From Byssovorax sp. (GTDB lineage Bacteria > Myxococcota_A > Polyangia > Polyangiales > Polyangiaceae), in the NCBI GenBank assembly GCA_025362495.1, contig JANYGI010000149.1, positions 1 to 38,703 on the forward strand: a stretch of 38,703 bases of DNA. The letters run 5' to 3'. The notes beneath the pieces are model-generated. The model searched no databases. It was not told the origin of the DNA and saw nothing but the letters and a program-made list of their open reading frames with translations. Below, piece after piece: positions 8,597-16,912 of the stretch (its first letter is position 1; each line of letters opens with the position of its first letter). The position numbers and the translations under genes are program-made.

Positions 8597-8656
8597 CTCC
8601 CTCTGCGTGCGCTGGCATGCGGGGTGCTTCGTGGGCGCCGTTCCCGGAGGCCCACC

Positions 8657-10012
8657 ATGAAGCTTTCTCACGCCCTTCTTCTCGCCGTCCCCGTCGCCGC
8701 GCTCGCCATCACCGACGCCCACGACGCTGCTGCCTGCGGCGGCTGTTTCGTCCCCCCCGAGGAGAGCACTCAGGTCACCGGACACCGCATGTTGCTCTCG
8801 GTCTCCCCGACCGAGACGACGCTCTGGGATCAGATCTCGTATTCCGGCAACCCCTCGTCGTTCGCGTGGATCCTTCCCACCAAGGGGATTGTCGAGGTCG
8901 GCCTCTCGTCCGACGCGCTCTTCGCCTTCGTCGAACAGGCCACCTCGGTCACGATCGCGCCGCCTCCGCTCAACTGCCCCGGACCGCCGGATGGATGCCA
9001 GTTCCCGGGCGAGGCCGATAATGGCTTTGGCGCCTCCGCCGGCGCCGGCGGCGGTTCCGCTTCCGGCGGCGTCACCGTCGTCGCCCAGGCCACCGTGGGC
9101 CCGTACGAGACGGTCCAGCTCAAGTCGGACGATCCGACGGCGCTGAAGAGCTGGCTCGCGGCCCACAACTTCAGCGTCCCGGCCGACGTGCAGCCGATCA
9201 TCGACGGCTACGTCGCCGACCACTTCGACTTCCTCGCGCTCAAGCTCGTCCCCGGCCAGGGCCTCGACTCGATGCGCCCGGTGCGCGTGACGTCGCCCGG
9301 CGCGAGCCCGACGCTGCCGCTGCGCATGGTCGCCGCCGGCACCGGCTCCCTGACGCCGATCACGCTCTGGGTCCTCGGCGAAGGGCGCTACGAGACGGCG
9401 AACTTCGACAACTTCACCATCGAGCCGAGCAGCGTGGTCTGGAACTGGGACACCCAGTCGAGCAGCTACACCACGCTCAAGCAGGCGGGCTTCGCCAAGA
9501 ACGCGGGCCTCGGCTGGCTGACGGAGGCCGCGCGGCCGACGTCGTCGTTCGAGCTCACCAACAACCTGATCCAGGTCGCGCAGAACAACGCGACCCAGAG
9601 TGGCTACGGCGACAGCACGGGCATGGGCGCCGTCGAGGAGGCGACGGCCGACGCCGACAAGCTCCTCGGCAACATCGCCCCGGCGTCGCTGTGGATCACG
9701 CGGCTCCACGCCGAGCTGCCGCGCGCGGCCCTCGGCAAGGATCTCGAGGTCGGCGCGTCGATGACGCAGACCCAGGTGGCGAACTTCATCCAGACGGCGG
9801 TCGGCATCGGCACGCCGCCGGCTTGCCCGATCTACAACTGCGGCGGGGGCGACGTGAGCGGCAGCGGCTTCTTCGGCAACGGCGTCGGCAGCAAGTCGAG
9901 CGCGAGGTGCGACGTCAGCGTCGGCGGCAGCAGCGGAGGCGGGACGGTGGCGATCGGCGGCCTCGGCGCGCTGGTGGCCCTGGCGATGGTCCGCCGCCGC
10001 AAGTCGCGCTGA
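8657..10012 (+). CDS. DUF2330 family surface protein with MYXO-CTERM-like tail
   Basis: 451 residues from the ATG at 8657, with GGAGG at 8646-8650. A Sec signal ends near DAAA and the mature protein opens with CGGCF, the conserved Cys-rich start of DUF2330 proteins. FAWILPTKG and PITLWVLGEGRYE are further family-typical strands. A Gly/Ser/Ala-rich insert lies at about 130-145. The C-terminus has a Cys (ARCDVS), a Gly-rich spacer, a hydrophobic segment GGLGALVALAMV and RRRKSR, as in MYXO-CTERM sorting tails. That implies export and later processing or anchoring at the cell surface, as known for Myxococcota. The function of DUF2330 is unknown. It stands alone, preceded by the repeat region. Confidence 0.9.
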   Translation: MKLSHALLLAVPVAALAITDAHDAAACGGCFVPPEESTQVTGHRMLLSVSPTETTLWDQISYSGNPSSFAWILPTKGIVEVGLSSDALFAFVEQATSVTIAPPPLNCPGPPDGCQFPGEADNGFGASAGAGGGSASGGVTVVAQATVGPYETVQLKSDDPTALKSWLAAHNFSVPADVQPIIDGYVADHFDFLALKLVPGQGLDSMRPVRVTSPGASPTLPLRMVAAGTGSLTPITLWVLGEGRYETANFDNFTIEPSSVVWNWDTQSSSYTTLKQAGFAKNAGLGWLTEAARPTSSFELTNNLIQVAQNNATQSGYGDSTGMGAVEEATADADKLLGNIAPASLWITRLHAELPRAALGKDLEVGASMTQTQVANFIQTAVGIGTPPACPIYNCGGGDVSGSGFFGNGVGSKSSARCDVSVGGSSGGGTVAIGGLGALVALAMVRRRKSR

Positions 10013-10027
10013 GCCCGAGCGCGTCGA

Positions 10028-10059
10028 CGAAGGCTGACGTCCCCCGGCGTCAGCCTTCG
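10028..10059. terminator. Perfect 12-bp stem between convergent genes
   Basis: CGAAGGCTGACG (10028-10039), an 8-nt loop TCCCCCGG, then CGTCAGCCTTCG (10048-10059). It fills the gap between the stop of the DUF2330 gene and the stop of the CHAT gene, so it can end transcription from both sides. There is no clear T-run, as is common in very GC-rich genomes. Confidence 0.75.
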
Positions 10060-10064
10060 CGCGT

Positions 10065-12020
10065 TCAGGTCCAGTCGCACCGGGAAGGCACGCCGGCGTC
10101 GTCGAGCACCTGGACGAGCTCTTCCGGCAACGCGCGCAGCGTCGCGTCGTTCTTCCACCACCAGGTCGCGTAGCGCGTGAGCTGATGCCGCACCGAGTAC
10201 GCGTCGAGCGACTCGGCCGCGACGACGCCGAGCAGCGCGTCGATGTGCTCGCGGGCGAACTTCGCCGCGACGGCGCGCGCCTCGTTCGTGAGCGGGAGGA
10301 CCTGCGCGAGGACGTGGAGCTCGGCCAGCGTGCCGTGGGCGCCGATGACGCGCCGCGGATCGCCCTCGTCGAGGGCGAAATGCGAGAGGCCGTGGGCCGT
10401 GATCCACCACGTTTCATCGAGCGAATCGCCGAGCGCGATGTCGAGCGCGAGGCGCTGCACCAGCGCCCAGACGGCGCTCATGTCGAGGCGGAACGCGTCG
10501 AGGTAATGCGCGCGCGCCGACTCGAGCGTGGCGCGGATCTCGGCGCCGAGCTCGACGCGGCGCGGGCCGTCGACCATGGCGTCGGCGCGGCGAACGAGGA
10601 TGTTGGCGTAGCGCTTCTCGGCGCTCGCGAGGCGGCCCAGCGTCTCGCCGCGGAGCTGCTGGCGCTCGATCTCGTCGGCCTGCGGCATCGCGGCCTTGAG
10701 GCGATCCATGGCCTGTTTCAGGGCGCGATCGCTCGCGCTCTCCACCTCGGCGCGGGCCTCGGCGGGCGCCGTCGCGAAGGCGCCGCTCGCCGCGGCCTGC
10801 CCGAGATCGATGCGCGCCATCGCCGTGTCGACCGCGAAGCGACGGCGCTCGAGCTTCACGCGATCGATCTGCCGATCGAAGTCGGGGGGGAGCGCCGCGT
10901 AGGCGACGAGGCTGGCCCAGTCGTGCGTCTCGGGGCAACGGATCGCCAGCTCTTGCCGGAGCTGGTGGATGATCGCCCGCGGGTCCTCGCCCCAGAGGAG
11001 GCCGCTGTAGAGCGTCTCAGCGAGGATGGCCGCGCCGCGGAACGAGAGCGGCAATTGCGAGGCGATCACCAGGGGAATTCCCGCTTCGTGGAGGTGGTGC
11101 GCGAGGCTCGCGCCGGGCGTGATCACCGAGCCCACGTTGCCGCTGTCGCAGCTCGCGAGCGTGACCACGACGGGGCTCGACAGCGTGCCCGCGGCGCCGT
11201 CGCGGTGGCAGCGCAGGGCGGCGGCGAGGCGCTCGCCGTTGACGACGTCGCGCGCGGAGGCGTCGCCCTCGGCGTGGAGCGCGAGGCCATAGCGCGCGCC
11301 GCCGTCGTCGCCCGGCACCGAGATTCCATGGGCGAGGATGTGAACGTGCGTGAAGGGCTCGGCCGCGCAGGCGCGGTAGATGTCGTCGAGCGTCGCGTTC
11401 GGCAAGAGCTTCAGGTGCTCTTCCATCTCGCCGGCGCTGCCGGTGGTGATCCACGGCGCGAGCGCCTGGCGAAGCGCGAGGAGGAGCTGGCGCAGCGGCA
11501 CGTCGGGCACGCCCGGCGGCGACGCGGCGGCGACGAGGATCCGCGGGCGCGTCGGCCACTCGAACGACGCGGGCGCGACGCGGCGGATCTCGCGCGTGAG
11601 CACGATCGGCGTGTTCGTCTGGAGCGAGAGCCACTGCCCCTGCCCGGGGAACCCCGGCGGCGCGCTCACCAGCTCGAACGGCAGCAGCGCGAGCTCCGAC
11701 GCCGAGAGGATCAGGCGCAGGTGCACGAGGCCCTTCGATCCCCGCGCCGCGTCGAGCTCGGCGCGGAGCGAGCGGATCGATCCGAGCATGCGGCTCACCG
11801 CGTCCGAGGCCTCGCGCAGGCTCCCCTCGCTCGCGGGGCGCCCGCCCTGGTAGCGCAGATCCGAGAGCCGGCGGAGGAGCTGCATGTGCTCGAGCTCGAC
11901 GGTCACCGTCTCGGCGTCGTGGTTGCCGGAGAGCGCGAGGTACTGCGTCAGCGGCGAGAGGAGCTGGTTGTGATCCGCCCCGTGCCGCAGCAGCTCGAGC
12001 GTGATGGTGCGGAGGTTCAT
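10065..12020 (-). CDS. CHAT-domain (caspase-like) cysteine protease with helical C-terminal region
   Basis: 651 residues from the ATG at 12020, which overlaps the upstream stop (ATGA). Residues 1-95 are helical. The CHAT domain spans about 100-380: the strand LILSASELALLPFELV, the His motif HVHILAHG (His231), the Cys motif VVVTLASCDSGN (Cys291) and HHLHEAGIPLVIASQLPLS. Both members of the His-Cys dyad are present, so it should be an active clan CD protease. The remaining 270 residues are helical and contain no clear TPR consensus. CHAT proteases are known as triggered effectors or regulators, for example activators of bacterial gasdermins and the TPR-CHAT partner of type III-E CRISPR. No gasdermin or CRISPR gene is present here. 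The gene is paired with the phosphoesterase gene and faces the subtilisin arm. Confidence 0.9.
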   Translation of the reverse strand: MNLRTITLELLRHGADHNQLLSPLTQYLALSGNHDAETVTVELEHMQLLRRLSDLRYQGGRPASEGSLREASDAVSRMLGSIRSLRAELDAARGSKGLVHLRLILSASELALLPFELVSAPPGFPGQGQWLSLQTNTPIVLTREIRRVAPASFEWPTRPRILVAAASPPGVPDVPLRQLLLALRQALAPWITTGSAGEMEEHLKLLPNATLDDIYRACAAEPFTHVHILAHGISVPGDDGGARYGLALHAEGDASARDVVNGERLAAALRCHRDGAAGTLSSPVVVTLASCDSGNVGSVITPGASLAHHLHEAGIPLVIASQLPLSFRGAAILAETLYSGLLWGEDPRAIIHQLRQELAIRCPETHDWASLVAYAALPPDFDRQIDRVKLERRRFAVDTAMARIDLGQAAASGAFATAPAEARAEVESASDRALKQAMDRLKAAMPQADEIERQQLRGETLGRLASAEKRYANILVRRADAMVDGPRRVELGAEIRATLESARAHYLDAFRLDMSAVWALVQRLALDIALGDSLDETWWITAHGLSHFALDEGDPRRVIGAHGTLAELHVLAQVLPLTNEARAVAAKFAREHIDALLGVVAAESLDAYSVRHQLTRYATWWWKNDATLRALPEELVQVLDDAGVPSRCDWT

Positions 12021-13480
12021 CCGAGCCCCTTGGCGACCGAGTAGCGGCTCGCCGGATCGGGCACGAGCTCGACGCCCGTCGGGGTCGCGACGGCGCGCTG
12101 GATCACGCCCGTCACCGCGGCGCCGTCGAGCGCGATCGACACCAGCGTCGGGTTGCGGAAGACGAGGCCCTGCACGCCGTCGAGGGCGTCGAGGGTCTGC
12201 CCGCGGAAGGCCTGGTACACCGGCGCGAACGCCGTGTCGTCGCCGAGCATCGCGTCGCTGAGGCGGATCAAGCGCACCCACGTGCCGCTGTTGAAATAGA
12301 ACCCGGGCGATCGCTTCCGCCGCAGCGCGCGCGCGAGGTGCGTGTGCCCGGCGACGACGAAATCGAAGCTCGGCCCCACGCGATCGTCGAGCCCGCGGAA
12401 CACGTCGTCCTCGGTGTCGATGGCGAAGGTCTTGTCGCCCGCGAGCCAGCCTTGCAGCGACGTGCGGAGATCCTTCGAGGGATCACGGCGCAGGAGCGCG
12501 TCGTAGATCAGATCGCCGAAGCCGAGCGTCGCGCCGGCGGGCGAGAGATCGACCGCGCCCTTGCCCTCGCGGTACAGGCCCTCGACCTCTTCGAGGAGCT
12601 GCGCGGCCTTCGCCGGCCCGCTCGGCGCCGCGGCCTCCGGCGCCCTGTCGCGCTGCACGAGCGCGGCGAGCGCGGCCTCGTCGCTCGGCGCGGCCTGCTC
12701 TGCGCCGAGGAAGCCGCTGCGCATCTCCTGCACCCCGAGGCGCATCGCGATAGGGGCGAAGCGCTTCAGCGCCGCGAGCGCCGTGGGATCGAGCGCGAGC
12801 AGCACCGCGACGACGGGCTTGGTTTCGGGCTTGAGCAGATCCACCATCGGGAACGTGCGCTTGATCCCGTTCATCACGTCGATCACCAGGCGCGTCCCGG
12901 CGTTGGGATCCCACACGGGGACGGCGCGGGCCTGGCGCAGGCTCTGGATCACCTGGTTCAACGCGGCCTGATCGACGACGTTCCACGCGTCGACCTCGTT
13001 GCCGTGGACGCAGAGCACGCGGCGCCCGCCGACGCTGACCGCGTAGCCGCTTCCATCCATGGCGATCCGCACGCGCCCCCGCGCTTCCAGGCTGTCGCCG
13101 CAGATCGCGAGGAGGAGCCGCTCCTGCACCTCGGGCAGCGCCAGCTCGACGTCGTGGTTGCCGATCGCGAGGACCAGCATCCGCAGCGGGGCGCGCACGA
13201 AGCGCGCGAGGGCTTCAAAAACCGGGCTGAACGCCGGATCGCCGAGCACCGCTTCGAGCTTGGCGACAGCGCCGTACGGATCGAGGTACGTCGCGCCGGG
13301 GGCCGCGAGGAAGTCCACGATGTCGCCGTTGAGCACGAGGCCCACGCGCGCGCCTTGGGCCCGCGTCGTCAGCGCGTCGATCGTCGCGGCGAGCAGCGGG
13401 CCTTGATCGAAGATCTGGTGTCCGGGCGCGCCGCCGAGGTGAAGGTCAGAGACGGCGTGAAGCTGATCGAGCTGATCCAT
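12017..13480 (-). CDS. Calcineurin-like metallophosphoesterase
   Basis: 487 residues from the ATG at 13480, chosen because it lies 10 residues before the first metal motif and has an AAGGGG tract upstream. The metal-binding series is complete: DLH (Asp12, His14), GD (Asp53), GNHD (107-110), VHGNE (His159) and GHTH (378-381). It is longer than the usual core because a helical insert of about 200 residues (about 165-365, rich in Ala and Glu) separates the VHG and GHTH motifs. There is no signal peptide, so it should be cytoplasmic. The substrate (nucleotide, nucleic acid or phosphoprotein) cannot be read. It is the first gene of the leftward arm, and its stop overlaps the CHAT start. Confidence 0.88.
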   Translation of the reverse strand: MDQLDQLHAVSDLHLGGAPGHQIFDQGPLLAATIDALTTRAQGARVGLVLNGDIVDFLAAPGATYLDPYGAVAKLEAVLGDPAFSPVFEALARFVRAPLRMLVLAIGNHDVELALPEVQERLLLAICGDSLEARGRVRIAMDGSGYAVSVGGRRVLCVHGNEVDAWNVVDQAALNQVIQSLRQARAVPVWDPNAGTRLVIDVMNGIKRTFPMVDLLKPETKPVVAVLLALDPTALAALKRFAPIAMRLGVQEMRSGFLGAEQAAPSDEAALAALVQRDRAPEAAAPSGPAKAAQLLEEVEGLYREGKGAVDLSPAGATLGFGDLIYDALLRRDPSKDLRTSLQGWLAGDKTFAIDTEDDVFRGLDDRVGPSFDFVVAGHTHLARALRRKRSPGFYFNSGTWVRLIRLSDAMLGDDTAFAPVYQAFRGQTLDALDGVQGLVFRNPTLVSIALDGAAVTGVIQRAVATPTGVELVPDPASRYSVAKGLG

Positions 13481-13601
13481 GCGTGGTTGCCCCTTCGCCT
13501 CGGGTTCAGCGTGAGCGCGATCGCGCGTCCGCCGCGGTCCAGGCTTCCTCGGCCACGAGCTTATCCAATCGGCGCGTCGCTGGGCTACCATCCGCCCTCT
13601 C
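13481..13601. promoter_or_regulatory. Divergent promoter region of the CHAT and subtilisin arms
   Basis: These 121 bp separate the starts of the phosphoesterase (leftward) and the GAF-like protein (rightward) and must hold both promoters. On the plus strand GCTACCAT (13585-13592), ten bases before the ATG, resembles a GC-adapted -10 element. No convincing -35 or operator was found. Confidence 0.4.
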
Positions 13602-14384
13602 ATGGCCTCTCGATCCTCGCCCGATCCCTTCGCGATCCGGCTCCGCGACCTCCTCTCCACGCTGGAGTCAGCCGCGCTCCTCGGCGCCGCCGAGTCGCGC
13701 GTGCGCGGGCTCGGCGAGCAGCTCCGTTTTGCCTGCCTGGCGATCCCCTGCTCCGAGGCCCTCGTCGCCCTCGAAATCGAGGCCCTCGGGCGGCTCTCGA
13801 TCCCGGTCGTCGCCGACGCCGACGGCGCGCGCGCGAGCGATCTCCACATCCTCCCGAGCGGCACCCCGTTCGCCTACCTGCTCGGCGGCGGCAGCAGCTA
13901 CGCGGCCGGCCTCGCGCCGGACGATCCGATGATCGCGGCGATCCTCCCGGCGCTCCGAAAGCCTCCGGCACACGGCATTTTCGTGCCGATCCGCCTCGGC
14001 GAATCCATCGTCGGCGGCGCGGCGCTCTTCTCGCACGACGCCCCGCTCGGCGACCGCGAGCTCGCCATGGCCGAGCGCCTCGGCGAGGTCCTCTCGCTCA
14101 CGGTCGAGTCGTTCCGCACCGAGCGCGTCGTCTTCGAGCTGTTCGCGCGCGCCCTCCCCGACGTGCTCGGCGAGGGCGCCGCGACGTCGCTCCCGGCCGC
14201 GCTGGAGCGGCACATCCGCGATCTCCGCCTCTTGCCGAGCTACCGCCGCCGGCTCGATCTGGCGCTCGCCGTCGGCCGCGTCGCCGACCACGGCGAGCGC
14301 GAGGCCGAGCTCGCGGCGTCGCTGCTCGATCGCATCGAGGTCTACGCGCGGGGCCTCGGCGGCCCGGGGGAGGGCGCGCTGTGA
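13602..14384 (+). CDS. GAF-like sensor domain protein
   Basis: 260 residues from the ATG at 13602. Residues 1-60 are helical. Residues about 65-175 resemble a GAF domain: HGIFVPIRLGESIVGGAALF is the typical central strand pair, followed by a helix ELAMAERLGEVLSLTVESF. The C-terminal 75 residues are helical and rich in Leu, Arg and Glu, without a recognised output domain. GAF domains bind small ligands or mediate dimerisation. It is the first gene of the rightward arm and its stop overlaps the subtilisin start (GTGA), so it may sense the signal that controls the protease. The GAF call rests on pattern only. Confidence 0.7.
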   Translation: MASRSSPDPFAIRLRDLLSTLESAALLGAAESRVRGLGEQLRFACLAIPCSEALVALEIEALGRLSIPVVADADGARASDLHILPSGTPFAYLLGGGSSYAAGLAPDDPMIAAILPALRKPPAHGIFVPIRLGESIVGGAALFSHDAPLGDRELAMAERLGEVLSLTVESFRTERVVFELFARALPDVLGEGAATSLPAALERHIRDLRLLPSYRRRLDLALAVGRVADHGEREAELAASLLDRIEVYARGLGGPGEGAL

Positions 14385-15172
14385 GCGTCCTCGACGACCA
14401 CGATCTCTCGGCCCGCGGGACCACGATCGCCATCATCGACTCCGGCGTCGAGGGCACGCACCCGTGGCTCGTCAACGCCACGATCCGTCACATGCAGGTC
14501 GAGAAGCGCGGCGACTCGTTCATCGTCGTCCCGGCCGAGGCGGGCGACCTCAGCGGCCACGGCACGGCCTGCGCGGGCATCATTCATCGCATGGCGCCCG
14601 CGGCCGAGATCATCAGCATCCGCGCCCTCAGCCCCGAGGGGCGCTGCAGCCGCGACGGCCTCGTCGCTGCGCTCCGTCACGCGGTGCACGAGCGCTTCAG
14701 CGTCGTGAACTTGAGCCTCGGCATCGACGTCCCGCGCAGCGCGCCGCTCCGCCCCACCGACTACAAATCGATCGTCGATCTTTACGAGACGGCCGACGCC
14801 GCGTACACGGCCGGCGTCGTGCTGGTCGCGTCGGGCCCCAACATCGCCTCGTTTCGCACCTACCCGGGGCGCTTCAAATCGCTGGTCGGCGTGGGGCGCG
14901 GCGCGTTCACCGACAGCGAGTCGCTCCAGCGCGAGGTCACCGACGACTACGAGATCCTCGCCCCGGGAAATGACGTCCTCGCGCCCGCGCTCGGCGGCGG
15001 CGAGCGCCGCTGGACGGGCACCTCGTTCGCATGTCCGCACGTCGCCGCGCACCTCGCCCGCCTCCGCGCGACGCGACCCGGCCTCTCGATCGAGGCTCTG
15101 AAAACAGCCCTTCACGCGCTCGCCGAAGCGCAGAAGCCCCGCGCCGTGGAGACGATCGATGCGACCGCTTGA
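14381..15172 (+). CDS. Compact cytoplasmic subtilisin-family (S8) serine protease
   Basis: 263 residues from the GTG at 14381, overlapping the previous stop. The catalytic triad is complete: Asp20 in IAIIDSGVEGTHP, His60 in LSGHGTACAGII and Ser215 in GTSFACPHVAAH. The oxyanion Asn is probably Asn154 in VASGPNIAS, where an extra Pro splits the usual SGN motif. There is no signal peptide and no inhibitory propeptide, unlike secreted subtilisins; the protein begins almost at the catalytic Asp strand. It should therefore act inside the cell and be controlled by partners rather than by prodomain removal (inference). The flanking GAF-like and TPR genes overlap it on both sides. Confidence 0.9.
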   Translation: MSVLDDHDLSARGTTIAIIDSGVEGTHPWLVNATIRHMQVEKRGDSFIVVPAEAGDLSGHGTACAGIIHRMAPAAEIISIRALSPEGRCSRDGLVAALRHAVHERFSVVNLSLGIDVPRSAPLRPTDYKSIVDLYETADAAYTAGVVLVASGPNIASFRTYPGRFKSLVGVGRGAFTDSESLQREVTDDYEILAPGNDVLAPALGGGERRWTGTSFACPHVAAHLARLRATRPGLSIEALKTALHALAEAQKPRAVETIDATA

Positions 15173-16901
15173 GCCGCTCGCCGCCCTGTCGCCGCTCGCG
15201 CGGCTGCTCAAGAGCGCGCCCGCCGCCGAGGTCACGGGCGAGCTCGATCGTCTCTCCACGATCCCGCTCGAGCCGCTCCCGGCCGCGGCGCTGGTCTTCG
15301 CTCGCGGCGCGCTCCGCCTGCGCGAAGGCGCCCTCGTGCAAGCCCGCGACGAGCTCGACGCCGCGTCGACGGCGCTGCTCGCCGCAGGCGAGATCGAAGC
15401 GAGCCTGCTCGCCCGCTGCGAGGCTCTCCTCGCCGCCGTCCGCCGTGGCCCGCGATCGGCCTACGCCGGCGCCGTCTCGGCGCTCGACGCCATCCTTTTC
15501 GAGGCCGAAAAGAAGGGGTTTCCGCGCGTCGCCGTCGTCGCGCTCCACTACCGCGGCACGGCCGAGCGCCTCTCCGGCGACGCCCTCGCCACGCAGCGCA
15601 CGCTCCTCGACGCCTTCCAGCGCAGCGACGCCAGGATCGAAGGCGCGCCGATGCTCGACGAGCGCGCGCAGATCCTCAACTCGCTCGGCACGCTCTACGT
15701 CGTCCTCGGCGCGTACGGCGCGGCGCAGGCGCTGCTCGAGCACGCGGCCGAGCTCGCGTGCCGCCTCGGCGACGCGGTCGGCGAAGCGATCGCCCACGGC
15801 CAGCTCGGCTCGGCGGCGCTCGCTCTCGGCGATCTCGATCGCGCCCGCCGCCACCTGCAGAAGCAAGAGTGGCTCGCCTCGCGATCGGGCGACGTCTTCG
15901 GCCGCACGCGCGCGCTGACCTTCCTCGCCGACGTCGCCCTCGACGCCGGCCGCCCCGACGAGGCCGCCGATCTCGCCGAGCTGGCCTTGAAATCGGCTGC
16001 GAGCGTCGAGCCGCCGCTCGCGCTCTGGTCGGCCTACGCGACGCGCGCGCTCGGCCGCGCCCGCATGGAAGTCGGCGACACGGCCACCGCGCGCACCCGC
16101 CTCGAGGCCGCGCGCGCCGGCTTCACCCAGTTCGGCAACCCGCTCGGCCAGGCCCTCGTCGACTGGGATCTCGCCCGCCTCGTCTTCGAGGAAGCGCGCG
16201 TCGTCGGCCACGAAATCACGGCGCACCCCGACTGGTTCGCGCCGGCGTGGGCGCTCGGATCGCTCGGCCTCGGCGCCCGCGTCGCCAAGCTCCTCGCCGA
16301 TCGCCGCCGCACCGGGGGCGTCGTCGATCTCGCCCTCGCAGCCTCGGCGCAGGCCGCGCCGCACCTCGCCGTCGCCCAGGAAATCGAGCTGATTTACGGC
16401 GATCCCGCCGCGCTCGCGGCCATCGCTTCCCGGCGCAACGCCGCGCAGCGCAACCTCGGTCGCCTCGCCGCCCTCACGCTCGCGCCGAGGGGGTTGCTCA
16501 TCGCCGCGATCGCCTCCGACACGATCGGCGGCGCCCACCGCGCCCTCCCGCCCGAGCGCGGCGCCGGCGCGGCGCTCCTCGAGATCCCGGGCGCGGCGAT
16601 CTGGGGCTTCCCGATCGCGGCTTCGATCGAGGAGGTCGGCCGCGATCTCGCCGCCCTCCGCGCCTCGCTCGGGCCCGACACGCGCGCGGTCCTCGTCGCG
16701 CGCCCCGACGCGCACGTCGTCGCGCCGCCGTTCCCGGGCGAGCTCGGCGCCTCGCTCGAAGGCGTCGACGCGGGCGATCTCATCGCCGCAGCGCGCGCCC
16801 TCGACGCTGGCATCCTCGACATTGCGGCTGGAGTCGCCTGGACCCCGGACGCCGAGGCCCGCGCCCGCATGGCCGGCTTCACCGTCCACGAAGCGCGCTA
16901 A
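15159..16901 (+). CDS. TPR-repeat protein partner of the subtilisin
   Basis: 580 residues from the ATG at 15159, overlapping the subtilisin gene by 14 bp. From about residue 40 to 330 it is a run of paired helices with TPR-like spacing, for example AQILNSLGTLYVVLGAYGAAQALLE cut by Ala/Gly/Leu at the consensus places, and AIAHGQLGSAALALGDLDRARRH. The last 250 residues are Ala-rich and mixed, without a recognised domain. TPR arrays bind proteins, so it may recognise the trigger or hold the protease inactive. It is the last gene of the rightward arm; the flavin reductase follows after 11 bp. Confidence 0.8.
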   Translation: MRPLEPLAALSPLARLLKSAPAAEVTGELDRLSTIPLEPLPAAALVFARGALRLREGALVQARDELDAASTALLAAGEIEASLLARCEALLAAVRRGPRSAYAGAVSALDAILFEAEKKGFPRVAVVALHYRGTAERLSGDALATQRTLLDAFQRSDARIEGAPMLDERAQILNSLGTLYVVLGAYGAAQALLEHAAELACRLGDAVGEAIAHGQLGSAALALGDLDRARRHLQKQEWLASRSGDVFGRTRALTFLADVALDAGRPDEAADLAELALKSAASVEPPLALWSAYATRALGRARMEVGDTATARTRLEAARAGFTQFGNPLGQALVDWDLARLVFEEARVVGHEITAHPDWFAPAWALGSLGLGARVAKLLADRRRTGGVVDLALAASAQAAPHLAVAQEIELIYGDPAALAAIASRRNAAQRNLGRLAALTLAPRGLLIAAIASDTIGGAHRALPPERGAGAALLEIPGAAIWGFPIAASIEEVGRDLAALRASLGPDTRAVLVARPDAHVVAPPFPGELGASLEGVDAGDLIAAARALDAGILDIAAGVAWTPDAEARARMAGFTVHEAR

Positions 16902-16912
16902 ACCTGGCCTCG

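Noticed and set aside
8267-8620. A reverse-strand gene encoding Pro-rich ARPxAPE heptads
   Set aside because: All three frames on both strands give heptads because the DNA period is 21 bp. No start with a ribosome site and no flanking folded domain supports translation.
7673-10417. Very long reverse-strand open frames across the DUF2330 and lipoprotein genes
   Set aside because: Long antisense frames are expected at this GC content; the forward genes have signals, domains and ribosome sites.
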